Source: Deltaproteobacteria bacterium (GTDB lineage Bacteria; Desulfobacterota; Syntrophia; Syntrophales; UBA2210). From it: a stretch of 6,123 bases of DNA. The stretch covers positions 1-6,123 of the forward strand of contig JAFGPZ010000171.1 of assembly GCA_016935935.1 (NCBI GenBank), in the 5' to 3' direction. Under the pieces are notes generated by a model. That model did no database searches and was not told the DNA's origin. It saw only the letters and a program-made list of their open reading frames with translations. The translations under genes and the position numbers were made by a program. Of this stretch, positions 1 to 5,744 are shown in pieces (position 1 is the stretch's first letter; each line of letters begins with the position of its first letter).

Positions 1-900
1 CCCCATCTCGACAGGGTGATCATCTCTCACAGGAAGCGATGGATTCAAAGGCTGAAAGTCCCGTACAACCTTAAAGATACTATGGAGGAAATCCTATTTT
101 TCATCAAAACGTTAAGAGATCGCAGGTACGATCTGGCGATAGATTTTCACGGGCTTTTTAAAAGTGCCTTTATCATCTCTGTCAGCCGCGCTCGCAGGAA
201 ACTGGGGTATGACAGCATGCAGGAACTGAGCGGTCTCTTCTACAACGAAAAGATATTCGAGGATATGGGTAAGCACGCCGTCGACCGCTACCTGGACATT
301 GTCCAGCACCTTGGTGGAAAGGCAGATAATCCGGAATTTATCATTCAGACAGGAGAGGAAAATAAAAGGAATGCTGAGAGACTTTTGAGGAGAAATAGCA
401 TTGACATCGATACACCTTTTGTGGCAATAAACCCGGTGGCGCTCTGGGAGACAAAGCTCTGGCAGGACGAAAAATTTGCCAGGCTCGCCGATGGCATCAT
501 AGAGGAACTGGGAATGCCTGTTGTATTTACGGGGGGTGCCGGTGAGAAAGACATCGGGCGAATTCAATCTTTCATGAAGAACGCCTCCGTAAATCTTGAA
601 GGCCAGACATCTCTCAAGGATCTTGCGTATTTGTACCGATTATCTGCGCTTCTGGTGACAACCGATTCGGGGCCCATGCATATAGCGGCTGCAGTGGGAG
701 CACCTGTTGTTGCATTGTTCGGTCCGACTGATCCATTGCGAACGGGTCCTTACGGGAGTGGTCATACAATAATTAGCAGATACATGGACTGCAGTCCCTG
801 TTTCAGGAAGAATTGCGGGAGATTAAAATGCATGATGGAGATTACCACGGAAGAGGTTATGGAAGCTGTAAAAAAGAAGATAAGGGGTCAATCAAAGTGA
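1..900 (+). CDS. waaC: Lipopolysaccharide heptosyltransferase I (WaaC), family 9 glycosyltransferase, 5'-truncated by the window edge
   Basis: This enzyme adds the first L-glycero-D-manno-heptose from ADP-heptose to Kdo2-lipid A at the cytoplasmic face of the inner membrane. The frame is open to base 1, so 299 residues are visible and roughly 40-50 N-terminal residues, including the Gly-rich loop and catalytic Asp, lie outside. A GTG at 16 is in frame but is internal. By-eye agreement with E. coli WaaC covers the whole visible part: AIDFHGLFKSA (46-56), a LFYN...KHAVDRY block (79-97), Lys152 in WETKLW (like Lys192), and DSGPMHIAAA with Asp222 and His227 (like Asp261/His266), followed by FGPTDP. 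Unlike the enterobacterial enzyme, it carries a C-terminal cysteine cluster (C264, C267, C272, C277). The next gene starts inside its stop codon, suggesting co-translation. Family 9 membership is very secure. Acceptor position I rather than II rests on the WaaC-like blocks. Confidence 0.9.
   Translation, partial: PHLDRVIISHRKRWIQRLKVPYNLKDTMEEILFFIKTLRDRRYDLAIDFHGLFKSAFIISVSRARRKLGYDSMQELSGLFYNEKIFEDMGKHAVDRYLDIVQHLGGKADNPEFIIQTGEENKRNAERLLRRNSIDIDTPFVAINPVALWETKLWQDEKFARLADGIIEELGMPVVFTGGAGEKDIGRIQSFMKNASVNLEGQTSLKDLAYLYRLSALLVTTDSGPMHIAAAVGAPVVALFGPTDPLRTGPYGSGHTIISRYMDCSPCFRKNCGRLKCMMEITTEEVMEAVKKKIRGQSK
883..887 (+). promoter_or_regulatory. Ribosome binding site deciding the GTG start of the PagL-like gene
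   Basis: AGGGG lies 9 bases before the GTG at 897, inside the last codons of waaC. It favours the GTG over the ATG at 909 and over in-frame ATGs further upstream within waaC (813, 828). With the GTGA stop-start overlap, it suggests translational coupling. Confidence 0.55.
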
Positions 901-1496
901 AGGGAAAGATGGTTTTGCATGGTCTACTCCTGTTTATTGTGCTAAGTTTTTCCGCACATTCTTACGTATGTGCCTCCGACTCGGAATATATTCCTGACAC
1001 TGCCCGATGGAATACAGAATCGGCTGTCATTATCGGTTATGGAAAGGGAGATGTGGCAGAGGGAACTTACGAACCGGTACTTCTGATATGGCGTCTGGGA
1101 TGCAATCTGAGACAATTTTCCCCTTCCCTCGAAAATCACAGGGGGTCCCTGTCTTTTTATATGGAGCCTCAGATCAACCCCGTATTTAAACGTGAAACAG
1201 ACATCGAGTTTGGAATAGGTCTTGGATTTAAGTATATGTATCCCCTGACAGACTCTATGGGAGCCTACCTGTTCGGTTCCGTGGGTCCGCATTATGTCTC
1301 CGTAAAGACATCAGATCAGGCAAACGGATTCATTTTTTCCGATACCGTCGGAATCGGTCTCTCCTTTTTTCTGACCGAAAAATCGGCAATCATAGTGGAA
1401 TACCGGCGACGACACATGTCAAACGGCGATATGGAAAAGCCAAATGGGGGTATTGATACAAATTCAGCGACAATCGGCTACTCCGTTTTCTTTTGA
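897..1496 (+). CDS. PagL-like lipid A 3-O-deacylase (acyloxyacyl hydrolase family outer-membrane beta-barrel)
   Basis: PagL-family proteins sit in the outer membrane and remove the 3-O-linked acyl chain from lipid A. I chose the GTG at 897, which gives 199 residues. It overlaps the upstream TGA as GTGA and has AGGGG at 883-887, 9 bases upstream. An ATG at 909 is an alternative with a poorly placed ribosome site. A signal peptide is clear: a hydrophobic core at about residues 6-20, with likely cleavage after VCA (residues 24-26). The mature part has alternating beta-barrel-like strands and ends in the aromatic terminus VFF typical of outer-membrane proteins. The family active-site block is near the C-terminus: His173-x-Ser175-Asn, then KPNGGI, then Asp187 where Pseudomonas PagL has catalytic Glu140. 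The His/Ser pair and the PN-x-G-I spacing make the family call good. Activity with Asp in the third position is not proven by sequence. Partnership with WaaC fits LPS modification. Confidence 0.8.
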   Translation: MKGKMVLHGLLLFIVLSFSAHSYVCASDSEYIPDTARWNTESAVIIGYGKGDVAEGTYEPVLLIWRLGCNLRQFSPSLENHRGSLSFYMEPQINPVFKRETDIEFGIGLGFKYMYPLTDSMGAYLFGSVGPHYVSVKTSDQANGFIFSDTVGIGLSFFLTEKSAIIVEYRRRHMSNGDMEKPNGGIDTNSATIGYSVFF

Positions 1497-1534
1497 TTCT
1501 AAATACTCTTTAATCAGCTGCAGGGAGAAAAAGT

Positions 1535-1705
1535 ATGGCAGTCAGCAAGGAATTACTGGATATCCTGGCATGTCCCAAGTGCAAGGGTGAAATATACCTG
1601 AATGACACTGGCAATGGTCTAATCTGCGACCGTTGCAAGCTCCTGTATGAGATAAAGGATGATATTCCCATAATGCTCGTTGACGAAGCAAAGAAGCTTG
1701 AATAA
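1535..1705 (+). CDS. Trm112/YcaR-family small zinc-ribbon protein (56 aa)
   Basis: This is a 56-residue protein beginning MAVSKELLDILACPKC. It has two cysteine pairs, C13-x-x-C16 and C31-x-x-C34, which would bind one zinc. Between and after them it shows the family pattern: a short strand, then LLYEIKDDIPIMLVDEA (residues 36-52), equivalent to the usual Y-x-I-x-D-x-I-P-x-x-L. Length matches bacterial family members (about 55-65 residues). AGGGAG at 1522-1527 stands 7 bases before the ATG. Eukaryotic Trm112 activates methyltransferases. The role of the bacterial proteins is largely unsettled, but in E. coli the homologue YcaR is encoded between lpxK and kdsB, so an LPS neighbourhood as seen here is recurrent. 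It lies 38 bases after the PagL-like gene and is probably the last gene of that operon. An 87-codon frame on the other strand over the same bases is judged spurious. Confidence 0.9.
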   Translation: MAVSKELLDILACPKCKGEIYLNDTGNGLICDRCKLLYEIKDDIPIMLVDEAKKLE

Positions 1706-1728
1706 AATCGTCTGGCCGAGTTTTTTGA

Positions 1729-1771
1729 GTCTGGTGAATTTTTATGGTGGAGAATTAAAAATTTGCCTGAC
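1729..1771 (+). repeat. Imperfect inverted repeat in the convergent gap, possible transcription-end hairpin
   Basis: Arms 1729-1744 and 1756-1771 can pair over 16 positions with an 11-base loop. From the outside there are three pairs, one T-T mismatch, two G-C pairs, two G-T wobbles, then eight A-T pairs. The wobbles pair only in RNA made from the plus strand. In minus-strand RNA they become C-A mismatches, so the fold would favour the end of the waaC-side transcript. No U-tract follows on either strand, so a classical intrinsic terminator is not shown. A second, weaker A-tract/3-bp-stem/T-tract element (1704-1726) lies just upstream, with T-runs on both strands. Confidence 0.4.
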
Positions 1772-1800
1772 AATCATCTATTAATAAGTACATCGAGGAT

Positions 1801-2889
1801 TTAAATGAGACGGCTAAGGTTTATCCTTTTTTCCAATAAATCTTTTACTTTATCAACCTCCAGTTCCTCAAGACATCTGCTCCATCCCTTTCCTCCGCAC
1901 CCCTTCTTGTGACAGGGGGCGCAATCACAATCGGGGGCAATGACGGTATGCTCTTCACCGATAGGGGCCCAGTCACGCCAGCTGGAAGGACCGTAAATCA
2001 TCACAGTAGGTGTCCCTGTGGCCGCGGCTATATGAGGAGCGGCGCTGTCAACCCCTACGTGCAATCTGCTAAGGCTGAGTATCCCCGCCAGTTCGTCCAG
2101 TTGTGTCTTTCCGGCAAGGTTAAAGACAGCCCCAGCGCACCTGCCGGCGATATACTCTGCCTGTTCTCTCTCTTCCTTAACACCGACGATAACGGTTGCA
2201 ATATCGTATCTGGTTCTTAACCATTCTATGATCTGTACCCACTTTTCGTATTTCCATTCCTTGTACTGCCAGCGGGAAAAGGGATTTAAGGTGATCCATC
2301 GTTTGTCTTCATTTATGCCGGCCTCTCTTAATAATTGGGATGAACGGCTGAGAACCTCTTCGGAAATCCTTATTTTGGGGATGTGGTCTTTTGATTCTAT
2401 CCCAAATTCCCTGACAATTTTCAGGGACTGCTCCGCGGCGCCGCGGACCGGTTCTTTGGAAACGGGAGGTTTTACAAGATGGGTAAAAAATCTGTTGCGC
2501 CAGGACGGGTTCTCGCTGTACTGTGCCACTCGCACCGGAGCGCCGGTGAATCGTGCCATATAAGCCCCACGGTCATCGAAACGAAGATCGAAGACTATAT
2601 CGAAATTCTCCCTGCGTAACATCCTTATGAGTGTGATATCTTCCTTTATCCGATTTAAAAAGTTTCTCGCCCGCCCCTTCACCTCGAAAATACTGTCGAT
2701 CAGGGGATCGCCAGCCAGGAGACTTTCCATACCGCCTCTTAAGAGCAGTGACAGGTGCGCCTTATCATAAAATTTCTTGACGGCCCCGAAGGTTGGAATG
2801 GCCCAGACTATATCACCAATGTCGCCAAGCTGTATGATAAGGATTTTTTTGACACGCTCTTTTGCGACAGGAGATCCCTTGATTAGCAT
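1801..2889 (-). CDS. Family 9 glycosyltransferase, heptosyltransferase-like (WaaF/WaaQ-type)
   Basis: This is a complete 362-residue GT-B enzyme of family 9, which normally transfers heptose from ADP-heptose to the LPS inner core in the cytoplasm. The N-terminal nucleotide-sugar enzyme signature is ILIIQLGDIGD (16-26). The central LNPFSRWQYKEW (201-212) carries Lys210, matching the donor-binding Lys of the family. The C-terminal block DSAAPHIAAATGTP (281-294), with Asp281 and His286, is followed by IYGPS. A cysteine cluster follows (C321, C323, C326, C331, C339), similar in place to that of the WaaC in this window. The ATG at 2889 lies 6 bases after the preceding stop, and AAGG at 2899-2902 (9 bases away) overlaps the end of that gene. 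It is last in a tight run of three glycosyltransferases. Heptosyltransferase II or III are both possible, and the acceptor cannot be read from sequence. Confidence 0.9.
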   Translation of the reverse strand: MLIKGSPVAKERVKKILIIQLGDIGDIVWAIPTFGAVKKFYDKAHLSLLLRGGMESLLAGDPLIDSIFEVKGRARNFLNRIKEDITLIRMLRRENFDIVFDLRFDDRGAYMARFTGAPVRVAQYSENPSWRNRFFTHLVKPPVSKEPVRGAAEQSLKIVREFGIESKDHIPKIRISEEVLSRSSQLLREAGINEDKRWITLNPFSRWQYKEWKYEKWVQIIEWLRTRYDIATVIVGVKEEREQAEYIAGRCAGAVFNLAGKTQLDELAGILSLSRLHVGVDSAAPHIAAATGTPTVMIYGPSSWRDWAPIGEEHTVIAPDCDCAPCHKKGCGGKGWSRCLEELEVDKVKDLLEKRINLSRLI

Positions 2890-2895
2890 ATCAAA

Positions 2896-3825
2896 TTACC
2901 TTGACGGTCCCGGGCAGCCCTTAAAGTGCCAGTGAATCAATTGCATATATACCTTGCATCTGCTTCTTAGATCTCTTTTCAAAAATACAGTCAGTACATT
3001 TCCCACAAGAGTGAATAAACAGTTAATCGCAAGCCGAATCATAATGACGCCGTAAATCGTATATACATAGACCGCTCCCCTGTATTTCCGGAAAAACTGG
3101 TATCGTGATCTGTAGAACTCTATCCGAGAACTAATGCTTGTCCCCACACTCTTACCCTGAAGGTGATAAATCAGGGCCGAAGGCACATGATATATCTTCC
3201 AGCCTGCCAATCGCATACGGTAGGCCCAGTCCGTCTCCTCGAAAAAGAAAAAATACCGTTCGTCGAATACTCCGACAGCATCCATGGCCTCTCTGCGCAC
3301 CAGGACACAGGCGCCGATGGCCGACTCGATCTCAACGGGATCTTTATGGACGTACCTCTTGCTGGGAAACCTCCGAGGAAAGAGATATTCCAGGAGCGAC
3401 GTATTGGCCAGCAAGGTAAGTAGAGTGGGAAAGCTGGCTATCGAGTTCTGTCTGCTTCCATCTTCATTCAGGAGCTGCCCGCAGGCGAGGGAGGCGTCGG
3501 GATGGACTTCCATAAAGAGGAATAATTCATGAACGGCATGTTTTGTCAGTACCGTATCGCTGTTCAGGAGAAGCGCGTAACGCCCCTTCATTATGGTAAA
3601 GGCCTGATTGTTGGCGGCCCCGAATCCCCTGTTTTTCTCATTTTCTATAACGTCGACAGAAGTGAATTCATCGCGCAGCATCTGAACACTGCCATCGGTG
3701 GAAGCGTTATCAACGACGATAACCTCGTAATTTATGCCTTGTATCGTTTCATAGACAGAATTGAGGCAGTTTCTCAAAAGATCACGAGTATTCCAGTTAA
3801 CAATGACAACTGTTATATCCTTCAA
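2896..3825 (-). CDS. Family 2 glycosyltransferase, rhamnosyltransferase-like (WbbL type), TTG start
   Basis: This 309-residue GT-A enzyme probably adds a sugar to the LPS core or O-chain at the inner face of the membrane. The N-terminus is ITVVIVNWNTRDLL. The nucleotide-binding VDNASTDGS is at 38-46, ENEKNRGFGAANN at 61-73, and the metal-site LLNSDT at 86-91, where NSD replaces the DxD. GACVLVRREAMDAVG occupies 171-185, and the FFFFEETDWAYRM block (192-204) holds the likely catalytic acidic residues. A hydrophobic stretch at about 254-282 may bind the membrane. The start is TTG at 3825: no ATG, GTG or TTG occurs between it and the in-frame stop just upstream, and AGGA at 3834-3837 sits 8 bases before it. 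It begins one base after the TAG of the upstream gene, so the pair is likely translationally coupled. The rhamnose assignment is by family resemblance only. Confidence 0.88.
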   Translation of the reverse strand: MKDITVVIVNWNTRDLLRNCLNSVYETIQGINYEVIVVDNASTDGSVQMLRDEFTSVDVIENEKNRGFGAANNQAFTIMKGRYALLLNSDTVLTKHAVHELFLFMEVHPDASLACGQLLNEDGSRQNSIASFPTLLTLLANTSLLEYLFPRRFPSKRYVHKDPVEIESAIGACVLVRREAMDAVGVFDERYFFFFEETDWAYRMRLAGWKIYHVPSALIYHLQGKSVGTSISSRIEFYRSRYQFFRKYRGAVYVYTIYGVIMIRLAINCLFTLVGNVLTVFLKRDLRSRCKVYMQLIHWHFKGCPGPSR

Positions 3826-3826
3826 A

Positions 3827-4600
3827 CTATTTTTCCTTTTTCGAAAGCCGGTTCATATCACTCAACTTGGCGTACTTGAAAAATTTATTGACCGAATCGG
3901 TAACGGACAGTGTAAAGCCCTGAACCCCGTCAAGAATGCCCAGTCTTACAAAGTAATTGTGGTAAAATGTCATTACCGCCCGGAGGAAAGCGGACCAGAC
4001 TGAGGCATGCCTTCCCTTCCTGAAGGCCTCCTCGGCCCCGAGCGTGGAGTAACGGTCAATCTTGAGGAGAATCTTCCCGAGGTCGCTATCCGTATAATGC
4101 TCGATGGGAACGTCCAGATCTTCGATGGGGCCGGAGATAATGACGGATTCATGGACAGGATCTTCTGACATGCGCCCCAGTTCCCTTCGGAAGAGTCTCG
4201 TTATTAGATCGGGCCACCAGCCCATATGTCTTATCCAGCGCCCCTGAAACCAGTTCTTCCGGGGGAGGCGGTATCCAGCCGCGCTGCCTTCATCCTTTGA
4301 AACAATATTCTTTATTACTTCAGACGTTGCCGGTGGTATCCGCTCATCGGCATCAAGCACAAGGACCCATGGACTGGTGCATTTATCTATGGCACTCTGC
4401 TTTTGATATCCGAAGCCCTTCCAGGGTTCCTCATAGACCTCACATCCGAATGCGGAAGCGATTGCCGCTGTATTATCGGTGCTGCCCGAATCTACGACTA
4501 CAATCTGTCTGGCGAAGGCTACGCTTATGAGGCAATCGGGAAGATTATGTTCCTCATTTTTTGTTATAATTGCAACTGAAAGTGGGACGTTGTCATTCAT
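3827..4600 (-). CDS. Family 2 glycosyltransferase, WaaE/KdtX-like LPS core glycosyltransferase
   Basis: This 257-residue GT-A enzyme resembles WaaE/KdtX, which in Klebsiella adds beta-1,4-glucose to the inner-core heptose. Motifs in order are LSVAIITKNEEHNLPDCL (7-24), VVDSGSTDNT (35-44), EEPWKGFGYQKQ (57-68), the metal-binding VLDADER (81-87, DAD at 83-85), MGWWPD..TRLFRR (126-139), EDPVHE (146-151), and a C-terminal FVRLGILDGVQGF (217-229) typical of this subgroup. Length is typical for the family. The ATG at 4600 begins right at the conserved N-terminus. Its upstream ribosome site is weak (AGAG only), which may mean modest independent expression. It starts 50 bases after the flavin reductase gene and runs directly into the next glycosyltransferase. 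The subgroup call is good, but the sugar and linkage in this organism are inference. Confidence 0.9.
   Translation of the reverse strand: MNDNVPLSVAIITKNEEHNLPDCLISVAFARQIVVVDSGSTDNTAAIASAFGCEVYEEPWKGFGYQKQSAIDKCTSPWVLVLDADERIPPATSEVIKNIVSKDEGSAAGYRLPRKNWFQGRWIRHMGWWPDLITRLFRRELGRMSEDPVHESVIISGPIEDLDVPIEHYTDSDLGKILLKIDRYSTLGAEEAFRKGRHASVWSAFLRAVMTFYHNYFVRLGILDGVQGFTLSVTDSVNKFFKYAKLSDMNRLSKKEK
3834..3837 (-). promoter_or_regulatory. Ribosome binding site supporting a TTG start
   Basis: On the minus strand AGGA within AAAAGGAAAA lies 8 bases before TTG 3825-3823, inside the last codons of the upstream glycosyltransferase. It is the only plausible initiation signal for the downstream gene, because the frame is closed by a stop at 3855-3853 and contains no other start codon. 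Confidence 0.5.
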
Positions 4601-4650
4601 AGGACTCTGCCGTGAAGCACTCCGCCGTTAAATGCATTGCCTGTGATACT

Positions 4651-5175
4651 TTACCCGGAACTGCTTTGAAGCCCGGGGATATAGGTGGCTGCCCTTTTCG
4701 GTGTCTTCCCTCCTTTTACCTGATGGTAATAGGCATAGGTCATGGGAATCCCCTCTTTGATCACTTCGGCTTCCACTACCTCTCCGACAAAGAGGGTGTG
4801 CGTGGTAAGTTCCAACTGATTTGTAAGTTTCACCTCCAGATAGGCAAGAGTGCTTTCCAGTAGAACGGGGGCAGCGGTCATACCGATTTTGTAACTGCAA
4901 CTGGAAAATTTATCTAACTCTCTGCCGTCTTTGAATCCAAAGGTACCAAGAAGTTTTATATCCGTATCTTCCGATAATATTGAAACACTGAAAATGCGAC
5001 TATCCTCGATACACTGATGAGTAAAATTCTCTCTGTTAATGCTTACGGCTACAGCAAGAGGCTCGCTTGTGGTCTGTATCAAGGCGTTTGCAATCTGTCC
5101 ATTGAGTTTGTCCCCTTTTCGCGACGAAACAACGTAAAGGCCATAGCCAATTTTCTCTAAGGCTCTTGTGTTCAT
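4651..5175 (-). CDS. Flavin reductase-like FMN-binding protein (flavoredoxin type)
   Basis: This 174-residue split-barrel flavoprotein of the flavin-reductase-like family binds FMN and typically moves electrons between NAD(P)H, flavin and small redox proteins in anaerobes. Family features by eye are LEKIGYGLYVVSSRKGDKLNGQIANA (6-31, read in parts), QTTSEPLAVAVSINR (34-48), H53 leading to FSVSILSED (62-70), FGFKDGRELDKF (79-90), LEVKLTNQLELTTHTLFVGEVVEAE (113-137, in parts) and MTYAYYHQVKGGKTPKRAATY (145-165, in parts). In many relatives that last block leads into a rubredoxin domain. Here the protein ends nine residues later without CxxCG motifs. The start is ATG at 5175, with AAGGGGGA at 5181-5188, five bases away. 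It lies 68 bases after the FmdB gene, so it may have its own promoter or simply be read through. Its physiological partner is unknown. Confidence 0.85.
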   Translation of the reverse strand: MNTRALEKIGYGLYVVSSRKGDKLNGQIANALIQTTSEPLAVAVSINRENFTHQCIEDSRIFSVSILSEDTDIKLLGTFGFKDGRELDKFSSCSYKIGMTAAPVLLESTLAYLEVKLTNQLELTTHTLFVGEVVEAEVIKEGIPMTYAYYHQVKGGKTPKRAATYIPGLQSSSG

Positions 5176-5180
5176 ACAAG

Positions 5181-5188
5181 TCCCCCTT
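5181..5188 (-). promoter_or_regulatory. Strong ribosome binding site of the flavin reductase gene
   Basis: On the minus strand AAGGGGGA lies five bases before the ATG at 5175. It is the most G-rich Shine-Dalgarno sequence seen in the window, whereas the glycosyltransferase gene that follows has only a weak one. This suggests the flavin reductase is translated more strongly than its downstream neighbour. Confidence 0.5.
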
Positions 5189-5243
5189 ACCGTCTGAAAG
5201 GTACCACAGATTAAAAAATATGGTCAAGACCTTTGCCGGCCCC

Positions 5244-5735
5244 TTACAGATCATATAGTGTGTCATCAACCGACGGAGGTGATTGCCTTTTACCACTGCC
5301 TCCTCTGCTGTCCAGCGAAAAGGAGTCTTCATTTTCAAATATGTCTCCCATCTCTTCTTCGATCTTTTCCGGGTCTTCTCCCCGTTCTATGCGGTTAAGC
5401 GCCTCTTCCATGCTCGAACTCAGATTCAGACCGGCTGCCTCGGAGAGCTTACGCATCATGGTTACGGCCTGACGAGGGTCATCCTCATCGATTCTGTCTG
5501 CCTCTCCGGCAAGCATCTGCATGGCCTTTTCCATTCTGCTTTCATCGATTGATGGCATACATTCCCCTTCAAATTTTTCCTTATCTGGGAATATGGTGGA
5601 AAAAACGGACATTCTCCGCTCAAGTTTCACTGTCCTGCAGCGCGGACACAATGGTATCTTTTCGGTATTTACAGATCGTGAAAGAAAGTTATATATGGTG
5701 TTACAAACACTACAGTAGAACTCATAAATCGGCAT
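5244..5735 (-). CDS. FmdB-family zinc-ribbon protein with long acidic helical C-terminal region
   Basis: This 163-residue protein has an N-terminal FmdB zinc ribbon: MPIYEFYC8-x-x-C11, then C30-x-x-C33 and KLERRMSVF (37-45). FmdB was named as a putative regulator of formamidase/amidase genes in Methylophilus, and the molecular role of the family remains unclear. Small FmdB proteins are only about 60-110 residues. Here about 115 more follow: a stretch rich in Met, Glu and Asp, then two likely helices around DPRQAVTMMRKLSEAAGLNL (86-105) and SMEEALNRIERGEDPEKIEEEMG (108-130, in parts), then a polar tail. From memory, similar tails occur in deltaproteobacterial FmdB proteins, so this looks like a real subfamily rather than a frame error. 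The ATG at 5735 is preceded by GAGGA overlapping the stop of the protease gene, and the gap is nine bases, so the two are likely co-transcribed. There is no evident direct link to LPS. Confidence 0.85.
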   Translation of the reverse strand: MPIYEFYCSVCNTIYNFLSRSVNTEKIPLCPRCRTVKLERRMSVFSTIFPDKEKFEGECMPSIDESRMEKAMQMLAGEADRIDEDDPRQAVTMMRKLSEAAGLNLSSSMEEALNRIERGEDPEKIEEEMGDIFENEDSFSLDSRGGSGKRQSPPSVDDTLYDL

Positions 5736-5744
5736 GGTAAATCC

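Noticed and set aside
112..567. A 151-codon minus-strand frame inside waaC
   Set aside because: It is antisense to a well-supported waaC and its product has no recognisable domain.
813..896. An N-terminal extension of the PagL-like protein starting at ATG 813
   Set aside because: The added residues overlap waaC, are charged and would bury the signal peptide. The GTG at 897 has a better ribosome site and leaves the signal peptide near the N-terminus.
1510..1773. An 87-codon frame on the minus strand
   Set aside because: It lies opposite the Trm112-family gene at 1535-1705, whose cysteine pairs, length and ribosome site are convincing, and its translation shows no recognisable domain.
1909..2563. 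Two plus-strand frames (1909-2220, 2228-2563) opposite the second family 9 glycosyltransferase
   Set aside because: They are antisense to a strongly motif-supported gene and their products show no family pattern.
3138..4003. Several overlapping plus-strand frames opposite the two family 2 glycosyltransferases
   Set aside because: They are mutually overlapping, low in recognisable features, and antisense to clear genes.
4628..4900. A 90-codon minus-strand frame overlapping the flavin reductase gene
   Set aside because: It has the same strand but a different frame, an Arg/Ser/Gly-rich composition and no motifs, typical of an out-of-frame shadow.
5198..5227. A possible minus-strand promoter before the flavin reductase gene: TTGACC (5222-5227), 18-base spacer, TACCTT (5198-5203)
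   Set aside because: The -35-like box is good, but the -10-like box matches the consensus at only about half its positions and would leave a very short leader. It is not enough to annotate.
5216..5232. GGTC-TT-GACC followed by a T-run on the minus strand after the FmdB gene, as a terminator
   Set aside because: The four-base stem with a two-base loop is sterically impossible as drawn, and opening it leaves only three pairs.
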